Assembly: GCA_016210005.1 (NCBI GenBank)
Contig: JACQVA010000184.1
Location: 1 to 62,094 of the forward strand
DNA length: 62,094 bases
Origin: Deltaproteobacteria bacterium
Lineage (GTDB): Bacteria; Desulfobacterota; Binatia; HRBIN30; JACQVA1
Reading direction: 5' to 3'
Program-made: the position numbers and the translations under genes
Notes under the pieces: generated by a model
What the model was told of the DNA's origin: nothing
What the model saw: the letters and a program-made list of their open reading frames with translations, nothing else
The model's database searches: none
Part shown: positions 8,040 through 17,747 of the stretch, piece by piece
How the letters are laid out: each line of letters begins with the position of its first letter
Numbering within the stretch: position 1 is the first letter of the stretch

Positions 8040-10097
8040 TCACTTACGCTTACGTCGCGGAGGTGGAGAATTCGGCGGCGGGACATCGCCGGCGTCGCGA
8101 AGCGCGAGCTCCCGCTGTTGCAGGTGTTGGATCTCGTCCCGCAGTTCGGCGGCGCGCTCGAACTCCAAGTCCGCCGCCGCCTGACGCATCTGTCTTTCGA
8201 GCGCGGCGATGCGTTTGGGAATGTCCACCAGCGCCACATACTCCTCGCCCTCCTCCGCCACGATCGGCACCTCGACGTAATCGGCTTCGGCGACTTCGAC
8301 CAGCCGGGCATCTATGGCCTTATGAATCGTTTGCGGCGTGATGCCGTGTTCGCGATTGAACGCCTCCTGCTTGGAACGGCGGCGGTTGGTCTCGTCGATG
8401 GCGCGGCGCATCGACTCGGTGACCCGGTCGGCGTACATCAGCACCGTCCCGTTGACGTTGCGGGCGGCGCGGCCGATGGTTTGAATCAACGAGCGCGTCG
8501 AGCGCAGGTAGCCTTCCTTGTCGGCATCCAAGATCGCCACCAGCGACACTTCGGGCAGATCGAGGCCTTCACGCAGCAGGTTGATACCCACCAAGACATC
8601 GAAGACGCCCTTGCGCAGATCGCGAATGATATCGACGCGCTCGATGGTCTCGATGTCGGAGTGCAGATAGCGCACGCGCACGCCCAGCCCCTGGTAATAG
8701 TCGGTGAGATCCTCGGCCATTTTCTTGGTCAGCGTCGTCACCAGCACACGCTCTCCGCGTCCTACCCGTTCATTGATATTCTCCAGCAAGTCGTCCACCT
8801 GCCGGCGCGCCGGCCGCACGATGATCGCCGGATCGGTCAGACCGGTGGGGCGAATCAGCTGTTCCACTACCACCCCGCCGGTTTGCGTCAGCTCGTAATC
8901 ACCCGGGGTCGCCGACACGTACACCACCTGGCGCACGAGCTGCTCGAACTCCTGGAAGTTGAGCGGCCGGTTATCGAGCGCCGACGGCAGGCGGAAGCCG
9001 TATTCCACCAGCGTCTCCTTACGCGAGCGGTCACCGCGATACATGCCGCCGACCTGCGGCACAGTGACGTGGCTCTCGTCGATGAACAGCAGCCAGTCGT
9101 CGGGAAAGTAGTTCAGCAGCGTCGGCGGCGGCTCGCCGGTTTGCCGGCCGGTGAGGTGACGCGAGTAGTTCTCGATGCCGGGGCAGAAGCCCATCTCGGC
9201 CAGCAACTCCAAATCGTAAAGCGTGCGCTGCTCGATGCGCTGGGCTTCGAGCAGCTTGTTGTCCGCCCGCAGCTCGGCAATGCGCGTCTTCAATTCCGTG
9301 CGGATAGCGGCGACCGCTTTCTCCATGCGATCAGGCGAGGTGACGTAGTGGCTGGCGGGATAAATCGCGACCTTGTCGAGCCGCCGCAACACCTGCCCGC
9401 GCAGGGGATCGATCTCGGCTATGACCTCGACGGTGTCGCCGAACAGTTCGATGCGGAGGGCGCGCGCTTCTTCGTAGGCGGGAAACACCTCGACGACGTC
9501 GCCCCGCACGCGGAACGTGCCGCGATGGAAGTCATAATCGTTGCGCTGGTACTGGATATCGACCAGCTTGCGCAGCAGCCAGTCGCGATCCACCTGGCTG
9601 TCGCGCTCGAGGAAGATGAGCATCTCGAAGTACGCCTCGGGCGAGCCCAGGCCGTAGATGCACGAAACGCTGGCGACGATCAGCACGTCGTTGCGCTCGA
9701 GCAGGGCTTTGGTCGCCGAGTGGCGCATCTTGTCGATCTCGTCGTTGATCGCGGAGTCCTTCTCGATGTAGGTGTCCGTGCTCGGCACGTAGGCTTCCGG
9801 CTGGTAGTAGTCGTAGTAGCTGACGAAGTACCGCACGGCGTTCTCAGGAAACAGGGTCTTGAACTCGTTATAGAGCTGCGCCGCCAGCGTTTTGTTCGGC
9901 GCGATCACCAGCGCCGGTTTGTTCACCCGCGCCACCACGTTGGCCATGGTGAAGGTCTTGCCGGAACCGGTGACACCGAGCAGCACCTGCGCCCGGCGGC
10001 CTTGCTCGATGCCGTCGCGGAGCTGCGCGATGGCCTCGGGCTGGTCCCCCTGCGGCACGAAGTCGGCGACCAGGCGGAAGGCGCCCTCGCCTCTCAT
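8040..10097 (-). CDS. uvrB: excinuclease ABC subunit B
   Basis: A 685-residue UvrB, close to the usual ~670. It acts with UvrA and UvrC in nucleotide excision repair, verifying damage and handing DNA to UvrC. It shows the N-terminal QGDQPEAI helicase entry, Walker A ([10 protein letters not shown]), the beta-hairpin region ([22 protein letters not shown]), the DESH box ([13 protein letters not shown]), helicase motifs V/VI ([26 protein letters not shown]) and a C-terminal UVR motif ([23 protein letters not shown]) that binds UvrC. The frame is open to 10160; ATG 10097 fits where the family begins ([14 protein letters not shown]) and has AGGTT upstream. uvrA is not in the window. The gene is divergent from the cupredoxin gene. 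Confidence 0.97.
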   Translation of the reverse strand: MRGEGAFRLVADFVPQGDQPEAIAQLRDGIEQGRRAQVLLGVTGSGKTFTMANVVARVNKPALVIAPNKTLAAQLYNEFKTLFPENAVRYFVSYYDYYQPEAYVPSTDTYIEKDSAINDEIDKMRHSATKALLERNDVLIVASVSCIYGLGSPEAYFEMLIFLERDSQVDRDWLLRKLVDIQYQRNDYDFHRGTFRVRGDVVEVFPAYEEARALRIELFGDTVEVIAEIDPLRGQVLRRLDKVAIYPASHYVTSPDRMEKAVAAIRTELKTRIAELRADNKLLEAQRIEQRTLYDLELLAEMGFCPGIENYSRHLTGRQTGEPPPTLLNYFPDDWLLFIDESHVTVPQVGGMYRGDRSRKETLVEYGFRLPSALDNRPLNFQEFEQLVRQVVYVSATPGDYELTQTGGVVVEQLIRPTGLTDPAIIVRPARRQVDDLLENINERVGRGERVLVTTLTKKMAEDLTDYYQGLGVRVRYLHSDIETIERVDIIRDLRKGVFDVLVGINLLREGLDLPEVSLVAILDADKEGYLRSTRSLIQTIGRAARNVNGTVLMYADRVTESMRRAIDETNRRRSKQEAFNREHGITPQTIHKAIDARLVEVAEADYVEVPIVAEEGEEYVALVDIPKRIAALERQMRQAAADLEFERAAELRDEIQHLQQRELALRDAGDVPPPNSPPPRRKRK

Positions 10098-10264
10098 GCG
10101 ACATAACCTCCAGCCACCGCCGGCGTGCCGCCGCACTCCAGTCGCCGGCGCCGCTGCCATATGTGCACGCTCATGGCGCTGGCTTATAGCAGAGCACGGC
10201 CTGGATTGAATTGAGGTTGTTCTTGTGGCCAGATGCGGTCACATTTGGATGCGGGAGGTCCTTC

Positions 10265-10624
10265 ATGCGAACACTGAGTGGGGTTGTCGCGATCGCGGCG
10301 TTGTTGCTGGCAGCGGTGGTAGCCCGAGCCGAGTCGCTAATGCAGTTCACCGTGGTGAACATCGAGTACGAGGGCAGCAAGATCTGGACGCCGGCGACGC
10401 TGGTGGTCGAAAAAGGGGACAAGGTGAAGCTGACGCTGATCAACAACGTGAAGTCCGAGCCGAGTCAGCACGGCTTCGCCATTGCGGCTTACAACATCGC
10501 TGAGCTCGTCGCCCGGGGCGAGCCTAAGACGGTGGAGTTCACCGCCGACAAGGCCGGCATCTTCCCGATCAACTGCCAGTTACATCCGACTCACGTAGGC
10601 GGCCAGCTCGTCGTGCTGCGGTAA
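10265..10624 (+). CDS. periplasmic cupredoxin-like protein
   Basis: A 119-residue protein with a cleavable signal peptide (ALLLAAVVARA) and a single cupredoxin domain. The Greek-key pattern is visible (EGSKIWTPATLVVEKGDKVKLTLIN), with likely copper ligands His in SQHGFAI and Cys/His in CQLHPTHVGG. The ligand loop reads C-x2-H-x2-H, with no Met in the usual axial place, which recalls CuA-like and nitrosocyanin-type (red copper) proteins rather than plastocyanin. Its partner is unknown; it could carry electrons or bind copper. GGGAGG at 10251-10256 supports ATG 10265 over the longer frame from 10211. Confidence 0.75.
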   Translation: MRTLSGVVAIAALLLAAVVARAESLMQFTVVNIEYEGSKIWTPATLVVEKGDKVKLTLINNVKSEPSQHGFAIAAYNIAELVARGEPKTVEFTADKAGIFPINCQLHPTHVGGQLVVLR

Positions 10625-10726
10625 CCCGAGCCTGCTCACCGGCGAGCCGGCTCCTCAACCTGACGGATGCCGGCTTGCCGCCCGCGGGCATGGCCGAGGC
10701 CGCCCGGTTGCTCACTTGGCCGGCTT

Positions 10727-11776
10727 TCATTCTCTGAATTCCGCGCAGCCGTTGGGCACTACCTCGAGCGGCGGATCGCGAACTTGTGGCGCGAGTCGCA
10801 GCACGCGAAATTCGGGTACCGGAATGCGATCGAGCATGACGTAGGCCTTGCCAAAACGGTCCCCGCGTACGACCACGTCACCGGAGAAGAGCCCGGCATA
10901 GGGATCGACGCTGACGCTCTTGGGGTGGACCGCGTAGAGCGTGATGCCGCCGCCGTCATCGGAGAGGAACATGCCGTACTCCTGGAGCGCCCGGGCGATG
11001 ATTCGCTCGGTTGGCGTGAGGCCGAGCCTGTCGAGATCCAACGCCGGATTGAGTTGAATGCGTGCGCCTTCCGGAATCGCGCCGGCACGCACCGAATCAC
11101 CGTCGCTTTCAGTCGCAGGCGGGACTGGTCCTCCGGCTTTCGTGTTCGAGTAGCTGAAGCTCAAGGCGTGCGAAATCCTGCCTGCCCGCAGTTCGTCCGG
11201 CCAGATCATGCCCGCCAGCAAGCCGAAACCCGACCCACGCGCTGAAACACCCTTCGGAAACACGCCATCACTATCGGTGTTGAGAGCGTTACCCCACGCT
11301 GCCGTCCATCGTCCGAGCGCCTTGCGGGCGCGCCAGAAATCATACTCGCAGCCCGAGGTGAGATCGATAATAGCCATGTGCCGATCGCTCATCGCGTCGG
11401 GCGTGGCAAATGACGGAATCGGCACACCCTTCATCGTTCGATACGGTGCCCACGACGCCGTCAGGCGGACGTCGTAGCGCTTTGTGTTTGCGCTCGCGTA
11501 GTAGACCGGAACCGTCCACTCTTTGACCGTCATCAGGAATCCCTGCTTCCTGGCTTCCTCGATCAGGCTGCCCACCATCGCGGCCGAGCCCGGATCGACG
11601 GCGGGATTGGGAGGGATCATACGGTTGAATGGGCTTTCAGGGCTGTAAAGGGGAGGATGGAGGAGTGCCGCTGGTTTGCTCTCGGCAGCAGCCAACTGCG
11701 GTTGCGCCGGCGCGTACAAGGCCGCAGCAACCAGCACAGCCGCGGATACCACTACGAGACGTTTGCGGTTGAACAT
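10727..11776 (-). CDS. conserved secreted protein of unknown function
   Basis: A 349-residue exported protein: signal peptide (VVSAAVLVAAALYAPAQPQLAAA), then a globular region with distinct conserved-looking blocks: SPFNRMIPPNP, DRHMAIIDLTSGCEYDFWRA, GSGFGLLAGMIWPDEL, ISHALSFSYSN, and DDGGGITLYAV near the end. These blocks (WPDEL, ISHAL) occur in a family of actinobacterial and other secreted proteins for which no function is known to me. The start at ATG 11776 has GGGGAGG 6 nt upstream; the frame runs on to 12046 but the extension is low-complexity Arg/Gly. No neighbour suggests its role. Confidence 0.6.
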   Translation of the reverse strand: MFNRKRLVVVSAAVLVAAALYAPAQPQLAAAESKPAALLHPPLYSPESPFNRMIPPNPAVDPGSAAMVGSLIEEARKQGFLMTVKEWTVPVYYASANTKRYDVRLTASWAPYRTMKGVPIPSFATPDAMSDRHMAIIDLTSGCEYDFWRARKALGRWTAAWGNALNTDSDGVFPKGVSARGSGFGLLAGMIWPDELRAGRISHALSFSYSNTKAGGPVPPATESDGDSVRAGAIPEGARIQLNPALDLDRLGLTPTERIIARALQEYGMFLSDDGGGITLYAVHPKSVSVDPYAGLFSGDVVVRGDRFGKAYVMLDRIPVPEFRVLRLAPQVRDPPLEVVPNGCAEFRE

Positions 11777-12090
11777 AGGTGCCTCCCCTGTTCGCGATTG
11801 CCGCAGTGGCGGCGGCGTCACCCCAGCCAAGTTGCCATTGCCGCGCCTACGGTGGACATACGCGGCACGCCTGTCAAACCCCCGGCCAGGCCCTTCTCCT
11901 CCAGGGTTCCGGGCGCGCGTGGCGTTGACCGACCCGAGCGAGACGGCGTAGTAAAGCACACTATGCCGGGAACGCTCGCAGGCAGCGCTGGAGATGATCC
12001 GCACGGAACTAGTGTGAGCGGCCGAGGCTGGGAGCAGTTGAACCACTCACCCCGATCCTCTCCCCGCGGCAAGGACAGCGGAGACGAGCG
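11777..12090. other. 314-bp divergent intergenic region
   Basis: This lies between two divergent genes (secreted protein and acyltransferase) and should hold promoters for both. No clear -35/-10 pair can be fixed by eye. The segment CTCACCCCGATCCTCTCCCC (12047-12066) resembles half of a common inverted repeat found between genes. Confidence 0.4.
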
Positions 12091-12525
12091 GTGCGTGTGG
12101 TCTTGAAGAAGTTGCTGAAGTGGGCGGCGCGCTGGTTGCCCGGCTTCCGGCTGCGGGTAGGGTTGCTGCGGGCCTGCGGCCATCGCATTGGCCGCGACGT
12201 CTACGTCGGCGAAGAGCTGCTCGTGATCGAAGAGCTATCGGACTTTTCCGAGAAGCTGGTCGTCGGCGACCGCGTTGCGATCGCCCCACGGGTTACGCTG
12301 GTGACCTCATCCGACGCCAATTTCTCGCGGCTGATGGAACGGATTCAGCCCATTCGCGGCCGCATCGTGATCGAGGACGATGCCTGGATCGGCACCGGCG
12401 TGATCATCTTGCCCAACGTCACCATCGGCCGCCGCGCCATTGTTGCGGCCGGCGCAGTGGTGACGCGCGACGTGCCTGATGACGCGGTGGTGATGGGGGT
12501 GCCGGCACGTGTGCGCGGCACGTGA
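12091..12525 (+). CDS. hexapeptide-repeat acyltransferase
   Basis: A 144-residue left-handed beta-helix (LbH) protein starting with GTG 12091. The repeats are visible: [79 protein letters not shown]. The family (maltose/galactoside O-acetyltransferase, serine acetyltransferase-like) transfers acetyl or acyl groups from CoA to sugars or other small acceptors. The N-terminal basic helix ([18 protein letters not shown]) suggests membrane association or a partner. The acceptor is unknown. Confidence 0.85.
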   Translation: MRVVLKKLLKWAARWLPGFRLRVGLLRACGHRIGRDVYVGEELLVIEELSDFSEKLVVGDRVAIAPRVTLVTSSDANFSRLMERIQPIRGRIVIEDDAWIGTGVIILPNVTIGRRAIVAAGAVVTRDVPDDAVVMGVPARVRGT

Positions 12526-12619
12526 GCGGATCGCCGTTGCCAGGGGGCAGCCGTTTCATTATTGTCCGCGCCACGCAGAGGGGCGGCGAGCCCCAGCCCC
12601 GTGACGGAAAGGAGCCACC

Positions 12620-13402
12620 ATGGAGTTCAAAGAGGTCCTCGGCCGGCGGCGCTCCATTCGCTACTTCCAAGCCTGGCGGCCGGTCGAGCGCGAGAAAGTG
12701 CAGGTCATCCTCGAAGCCGCCCGCATCGCCTCGTGCGCCGTCAATGCCAGCTACCTGCGCGGCATCGTGGTCGAGCGCGATAAGCTCGATCCGGCGCTGT
12801 TCGAGTCGATCAAGACGCCGGTGTCCGGCCTGGTTATGGAGATGGCCCCGCTGCACATCTATTTCTACGGCGATCTCGACGCCTACAAACGCGGGCGCAC
12901 TTCGCTCAAGGAGCTGGTGGACGCCGGTGCGCTCAACGCCAGCCACGGCTGGAGCCACAAGTTCGTCGACGACTTCGTCTGGCCGATGATCCTCGAACCC
13001 ATCGGCAAGGACCGCGAGAACCTGATCCGCGCGGTGTCGGTGGACAGCGGCACGGCAATTTGCCAGGCACTGCTGGCGGCCTTCGATGAGGGGCTCGGCG
13101 CCTGTCTCACCGCCTTCGTCGATCCGCCCATTCGCCAGGCCCTCAAGGTGCCCGATCACTGGTTGCCGATGTGGGTGATGCTGGTCGGCTATCCGGCCGA
13201 GTCGTGGGAGGCCGGCGGGCAGCGGCCGCGCTTGCCGCTGGAGCAGTTGTTCTTCGAAAGCCAGTACGGCAACGGCTTCAAGCGCGACCCCAAAGTGGTT
13301 GAGCGCCTCAAAGCCGAGAAGATGCTGCAAGACCCTGCGCCGCTGCCGTGGCGCAAGGACGAGGTGCGCGCCCTGGCGCGCATGTTCGGCTTGCCGGAGT
13401 AG
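12620..13402 (+). CDS. nitroreductase-family flavoprotein
   Basis: A 260-residue FMN-dependent nitroreductase-fold protein. The typical opening is present: MEFKEVLGRRRSIRYFQ and REKVQVILEAARIASCAVNA; a later DNA-unrelated loop QALLAAFDEGLGACLTAF and WLPMWVMLVGYPAE match the conserved 'ALGLGS...VMLVGYP' region of the fold. Family members reduce nitro groups, quinones, or other electrophiles with NAD(P)H. A GGAAAGGAG site precedes ATG 12620. It stands 23 nt before the small gene at 13426, so both may be cotranscribed. Confidence 0.85.
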   Translation: MEFKEVLGRRRSIRYFQAWRPVEREKVQVILEAARIASCAVNASYLRGIVVERDKLDPALFESIKTPVSGLVMEMAPLHIYFYGDLDAYKRGRTSLKELVDAGALNASHGWSHKFVDDFVWPMILEPIGKDRENLIRAVSVDSGTAICQALLAAFDEGLGACLTAFVDPPIRQALKVPDHWLPMWVMLVGYPAESWEAGGQRPRLPLEQLFFESQYGNGFKRDPKVVERLKAEKMLQDPAPLPWRKDEVRALARMFGLPE

Positions 13403-13425
13403 CCGGCGATAGCGCCGCACGCAGG

Positions 13426-13776
13426 ATGGAGAACGACTTTCACGCCTACCGCACGGTACAAACCTGGTACGCCGGGCTACGCCGGCAATCGAACGTTGAC
13501 CCTGATGCCGACCCCAAACGGTTGGCGACGCTGCGAGCGTTTTGCGAGTTTGTCGGCAAGGAGCCCGACGACATCATCCAGGAATGCCTGCGCGAGAGCG
13601 GCGAGCAGCTGAAGATCAGCCTCAAAGGGCGGCGGCTCTACGGCGCGAAGATCCAGGAGTTCGAGCAGCAGGCCAGCGGTGGGAGCCCCGGCGAGCGCGC
13701 ACGCATCGGCAGCACGCTGCGCGGCTTTCTCATCCACAACGGCATCTTCATCCAAGCGCCGTCGCTGTTGCGCTGA
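13426..13776 (+). CDS. stand-alone integrase SAM-like (core-binding) domain protein
   Basis: This 116-residue protein looks like the N-terminal core-binding (SAM-like) domain of tyrosine recombinases: KRLATLRAFCEFVGKEPDDII, then a middle helix and STLRGFLIHNGIFI, which match the 'Y...L..FCEFLGK.PDEL ... LRSFFRHNGI' pattern. No catalytic domain (R...HxxR...Y) follows; the frame ends before rsmD. It could be an evolved DNA-binding protein or the remnant of an integrase. The gene lies 23 nt after the nitroreductase stop and 26 nt before rsmD-coaD. Confidence 0.6.
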   Translation: MENDFHAYRTVQTWYAGLRRQSNVDPDADPKRLATLRAFCEFVGKEPDDIIQECLRESGEQLKISLKGRRLYGAKIQEFEQQASGGSPGERARIGSTLRGFLIHNGIFIQAPSLLR

Positions 13777-13802
13777 GCGTTCGCCATCCCCCTGAGGCAG
13801 CC

Positions 13803-14879
13803 ATGAGGGTGATCGCCGGGAGTGCCAAAGGCCGGCGCTTGAAAACTACCGCCGGGCGCGCCACTCGCCCGACTGCCGATCGGGTGAAGGAGGCGATGTT
13901 CAGCATCGTTTGCAGCCGCTTCGAGCTGGCGGAGACGGCGGTGCTGGATCTCTTCGCCGGCAGCGGAGCTTTGGGAATCGAGGCCCTCAGCCGCGGCGCC
14001 CGCCGCGCCGTCTTCGTCGAGGCGGGGCATGCGGCGGCGCGGGCGCTGCGCGCCAACCTCGAGGCCTGCGGATTCGGTGATCGCTCGCGCTTGCTGCCGC
14101 TTTCCGCCCCCGCCGCCCTGCGGCGCCTGGCGCGTGAAGGAGCCCGCTTCGAGGGCGCCCTGCTCGATCCGCCTTACTCCAAGGGGCTGGTGGCGGCGAC
14201 ATTGGCTCAGCTCGCCTCCGCCGCCATCGTCCGGCCCGGTGGTTGGGTGCTGGTCGAGCACCACTGTGATGAGCCGCCCCCGGCCGAGCCCTGGCCGTAT
14301 TTGACGCCAACCCATCGCTATGGGAAGACGGGCGTGAGCATACTGCGCGTGCCCGAGGAGCCGAGCGATCACATCATGCCGCGAATAGCCGTATACCCTG
14401 GTTCATTTGATCCCATTACCAATGGCCACCTCGACATTGTGCGCCGCACGCTGCAGGTGTTCGACAAGGTCGTAGTCGCGGTGGCCTACAACCCTCACAA
14501 GGATGTCGCCTTGTTCTCTGCCGCCGAGCGCGTGGATATGATCCGCGAGGCGCTCACCGACCTCGCCGAGCGCGTGATTGCCGATAGCTTCCATGGGCTG
14601 CTGGTGGATTACTGCGACCGCGTCGGCGCCACCGTTGTGATCCGCGGCTTGCGGGCGGTCTCTGACTTCGAGACCGAATTCCAGATGGCGCTGATGAATC
14701 GCCACCTCAACGGCCGCGTCGAAACGTTTTTCATGACCGCCAGCGAAGCCTACTTTTACACCGCCTCGCGCCTGGTTAAGGAAGTGGCGGCGCTCGGCGG
14801 CGATGTCCGTGCGCTGGTGCCGCCGGTGGTGTTCCGGCGGTTGCAGGCCAGGAACCAGGAACAGCAGCCGAAGCGGTAG
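13803..14879 (+). CDS. RsmD-CoaD fusion (16S rRNA m2G966 methyltransferase + phosphopantetheine adenylyltransferase)
   Basis: One open frame of 358 codons covers two enzymes that are normally separate neighbours. Residues 1-~183 are RsmD, which methylates G966 of 16S rRNA: MRVIAGSAKGRRL, RPTADRVKEAMFSI, the SAM-binding LDLFAGSGALGIEALSRGA and catalytic LLDPPYSKG. From residue 192 the frame is CoaD, which makes dephospho-CoA in CoA synthesis: YPGSFDPITNGHLDIV (nucleotidylation TNGH), VIRGLRAVSDFETEFQMA, and ASRLVKEVAALGGDV. No stop occurs between them and the ATG at 14376 that would start CoaD has its nearest SD-like sequence (GAGGAG, 14355-14360) 15 nt away, too far for a usual start. I favour a true fusion, but internal initiation is possible. 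Confidence 0.85.
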   Translation: MRVIAGSAKGRRLKTTAGRATRPTADRVKEAMFSIVCSRFELAETAVLDLFAGSGALGIEALSRGARRAVFVEAGHAAARALRANLEACGFGDRSRLLPLSAPAALRRLAREGARFEGALLDPPYSKGLVAATLAQLASAAIVRPGGWVLVEHHCDEPPPAEPWPYLTPTHRYGKTGVSILRVPEEPSDHIMPRIAVYPGSFDPITNGHLDIVRRTLQVFDKVVVAVAYNPHKDVALFSAAERVDMIREALTDLAERVIADSFHGLLVDYCDRVGATVVIRGLRAVSDFETEFQMALMNRHLNGRVETFFMTASEAYFYTASRLVKEVAALGGDVRALVPPVVFRRLQARNQEQQPKR

Positions 14880-14944
14880 CCGCCGCACGCTCGTCGAAAC
14901 GCGGCACTGGTGGTGCGGCGGCGATATGATCTAGGAGTGCTCTG

Positions 14945-16141
14945 ATGAATCTGAGCGAGCGCGTGCGCGCGATCAAGCCCTCGGCAACGCTGGCGGTGAC
15001 TGAACAGGCCACCGCCCTGCGGGCGAAGGGGATCGAAGTGATCGACTTCGGCGCCGGGGAGCCCGACTTCGATACCCCGGAAAACATCAAGCAGGCGGCG
15101 GTGCGAGCGGTGCAGGCCGGCCAGACCAAGTACACCGCCGTCGGCGGCACCGCGGCACTCAAGCAGGCGATCGTCACCAAGCTCAAGCGCGACAACGCCC
15201 TCACTTACGACGTCAGCGAAGTCATCGCCAGCTGCGGCGGCAAGCACGCGCTCTACGTCGCCTTCCAGGCGCTCTTCGGACCCGGCGACGAAGTCATCGT
15301 GCCGGCGCCGTACTGGGTGAGCTACCCCGACATGCTGGCGCTGGCGGGCGCGCGCGCGCGCATCGTGGCGACGAAGATGGCCGCTGGATTCAAGCTGACT
15401 GCCGCCGAACTCGAGGCCGCCGTCACTCCGGCCACTCGCGCGGTGATTCTCAATAGCCCGAGCAACCCGGCCGGGGTGGCTTATGGCGACGCCGAATTGC
15501 AAGACCTGACTGATGTGATCGCGCAGCACAACCTGTTCGTCATCAGCGACGACGTCTACGAGATGATGGTCTACGGCGGCTTCCGCTGCGGTCAGGTCCT
15601 GCGCGTGCGGCCGGCGCTGCGCGAGCGCACGTTGATCGTCAACTCGGTGTCCAAGACCTACGCCATGACCGGCTGGCGCGTCGGCTACAGCGCCGGGCCG
15701 AGCGCGTTGATCAAAGCCATGGCCACCTTGCAGGGGCAGATGACCTCGAACCCGTCGTCGATTGCCCAGGCCGCTGCCGCCGAGGCTCTGGCCGGGCCGC
15801 AGGAATCGGTGCCGCTAATGATGCGCGAGTTCGAGCAACGGCGCCAGTTCGTGGTCAGCGGCCTCAATGTCATCCCGGGCGTGCACTGCCCGCTACCGCA
15901 AGGCGCCTTTTACGTCTTTCCCAACGTCGCGGCGTATCTTGCGCCCGCCGGCGACGGGCCGAAAAGCGGCGACGACTTGGCCGCCTACCTGCTCAAGGCC
16001 GCCCGCGTCGCGGTCGTCGGCGGCACCGACTTCGGTTACCCGGAACACATCCGGATCTCTTACGCCACCTCGTTGGAGAACCTGCGCACCGGCCTCGAGC
16101 GCATGACCGAGGCGCTGGCGAAACTGAAGGCGCGAATCTGA
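14945..16141 (+). CDS. class I aminotransferase, aspartate aminotransferase-type
   Basis: A 398-residue PLP-dependent fold-type I aminotransferase. It shows the AspC/AAT-I pattern: INFGAGEPDFDTPENIK-like opening (IDFGAGEPDFDTPENI), YTAVGGTAALK, NSPSNPAGVAY, and the Schiff-base region NSVSKTYAMTGWRVGY with Lys in SVSKTY. The family moves amino groups between aspartate and 2-oxoglutarate (sometimes aromatic amino acids). AGGAGTG precedes ATG 14945. No biosynthetic neighbours point to a narrower substrate. Confidence 0.92.
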   Translation: MNLSERVRAIKPSATLAVTEQATALRAKGIEVIDFGAGEPDFDTPENIKQAAVRAVQAGQTKYTAVGGTAALKQAIVTKLKRDNALTYDVSEVIASCGGKHALYVAFQALFGPGDEVIVPAPYWVSYPDMLALAGARARIVATKMAAGFKLTAAELEAAVTPATRAVILNSPSNPAGVAYGDAELQDLTDVIAQHNLFVISDDVYEMMVYGGFRCGQVLRVRPALRERTLIVNSVSKTYAMTGWRVGYSAGPSALIKAMATLQGQMTSNPSSIAQAAAAEALAGPQESVPLMMREFEQRRQFVVSGLNVIPGVHCPLPQGAFYVFPNVAAYLAPAGDGPKSGDDLAAYLLKAARVAVVGGTDFGYPEHIRISYATSLENLRTGLERMTEALAKLKARI

Positions 16142-16208
16142 GGCGCAAGCGCCCCTGACCTGAAGCTCGCCGGAGCTGACCCCCGGTGAAACGCTGCGGT
16201 GGTGCGGC

Positions 16209-17747
16209 TCAGAACGAGTACCGTAGGCGCACGAAGCCTTCGTCGTTGCGGCGGTACTGGCCGCCGACCGAACTGCGGCGGCCGGCGATGAAAAGGTAGC
16301 CGAGGCGAACATCGAGCGCGTCGGTGAGTCTATAAGTCAGCCGCGGCAGTACCACGCTGTAGTCGCTGCTGGCTCCGTACACGGCTATCAGCTGCGCCTG
16401 CAAGTCGTCGTTGAAGAAGTTCTTGCGCACATTGGCCAACAGCCGGGTCTCGACGTCCTTGATCAGCAGCGCCGCGTCGTTGTGCAGCACATCGGTCTGG
16501 TTCAGCTGCAACAGCAAGAGGTAGCCGTTGGACGAGTAGTCGGCGCCCATACCCCATTCGACGGCATCACGAGTGACGAACGATGCCCCGAGATCGATCG
16601 GAACGCGGGTGGCGCCGTTGAGGAAGGCGGCCAAGCCTTGCTCAATCTGTGGCCCGAGCACGCGGGGATCAGTGATGAGAAGGCGCAGGTCACGATTGAA
16701 CGGACGGCCGCTGATGTAAGCGCCTTCGGCGCGGATAGTGAAGGGACCGATCGGGTAGGCGGCATCGGCGCCCCAGGAATCAATCTGGCGAAACGCCGGC
16801 GTCAAAGTTGTGGTGGCGGTGATATCGAACCCGAGCGGATTGCGGGGGTCGGCCGGAGGATGAGCGAACGCCTCCGCACTCAAGCCGAAGCAGGGCTGCA
16901 CGTCGAAACCGTGGTAGTAGTAAAGGGCGACATCGGCCTCGCCGGCAATACCCGCCAGCCGTACGCCCCAGTCGCCGTTGTCGAAACGCAACGCCGGAGT
17001 GCGGCTGTTGGCGGCGCGAAAACTCACCGGCACCCGGATCGGTACCGGTAGCGGCTGTCCGCCCGGCAACGTCACTAGCCCAGCGGGAATGAAGAACTCT
17101 TGCGTGGTGGTCAGAGTCGGCGGAAACCAACGTTCGCCGACTTCGGGAAAGCGGAACGGCACATAGAACGGAGCCCACACCGCGGTGAAGCGCATCTCCT
17201 GCGGCAGCCAGTCGGCCGCCGGCAGGTAGTACGACGCCTGCACCGCCGGCACACCGATCTTGCGTTCGTCCTCCTCCTGTAAGAACGGGTCGGCGAAACG
17301 CTCGGGGTTGATCAAATCGTTCGGCTGCGTGCGATCGAGCTTGCCCCAAGCCACCTTCTGCTTGCCCAAGCGCAGGTCAAAGCGATCGAGGCGGGCATCG
17401 AGATAGGCCTCCTCGAACTCGACGGCGGGCGAGACGTCCTGAAAGACATCGTCGAGGTTGAAGGTGCCCGCCTTGGTCGCCTTGAAAGTCGGGCCCCCGT
17501 TGCTTCCCACCGTGGTGGCGTCGAGGCGCAGCCAGCTGGTGACTTCGGCGGCGGCGCGCAGTCGCAACGTTTGCTGCGTGCGGTCGTGGGAGGTGGCGCG
17601 GTTTTCCTCGAACACCTCGCGCCCCTCGACATAACCATCGAGTTCGAGAGCACGCCCTGCCAGCGTGGTCTTGAGTCCCCAGGCCTGTGCTGGGAGCCAC
17701 AGCGCCCCGATCACCGTGGTCACCCGCAGTAGCTGCCACCTGCCCAT
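16209..17747 (-). CDS. DUF1302-type outer-membrane protein
   Basis: This 512-residue protein has a signal peptide (VTTVIGALWLPAQAWG) and a beta-rich body ending in a terminal Phe (VRLRYSF), typical of outer-membrane barrels. Motifs of the DUF1302 family are visible: LRLGKQKVAWGKLDRTQPNDLINPE and FEEAYLDARLDRFD. Such proteins often accompany DUF1329 proteins and RND pumps, which are not seen here. The role is probably a porin-like channel for hydrophobic substrates, by inference from the family. GGGAGGGG just upstream supports ATG 17747 over the in-frame start at 17765. Confidence 0.8.
   Translation of the reverse strand: MGRWQLLRVTTVIGALWLPAQAWGLKTTLAGRALELDGYVEGREVFEENRATSHDRTQQTLRLRAAAEVTSWLRLDATTVGSNGGPTFKATKAGTFNLDDVFQDVSPAVEFEEAYLDARLDRFDLRLGKQKVAWGKLDRTQPNDLINPERFADPFLQEEDERKIGVPAVQASYYLPAADWLPQEMRFTAVWAPFYVPFRFPEVGERWFPPTLTTTQEFFIPAGLVTLPGGQPLPVPIRVPVSFRAANSRTPALRFDNGDWGVRLAGIAGEADVALYYYHGFDVQPCFGLSAEAFAHPPADPRNPLGFDITATTTLTPAFRQIDSWGADAAYPIGPFTIRAEGAYISGRPFNRDLRLLITDPRVLGPQIEQGLAAFLNGATRVPIDLGASFVTRDAVEWGMGADYSSNGYLLLLQLNQTDVLHNDAALLIKDVETRLLANVRKNFFNDDLQAQLIAVYGASSDYSVVLPRLTYRLTDALDVRLGYLFIAGRRSSVGGQYRRNDEGFVRLRYSF

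Noticed and set aside
7977-10106. 709-codon plus-strand open frame
   Set aside because: It is exactly antisense to uvrB, whose motifs are unmistakable; long antisense frames are usual in GC-rich DNA.
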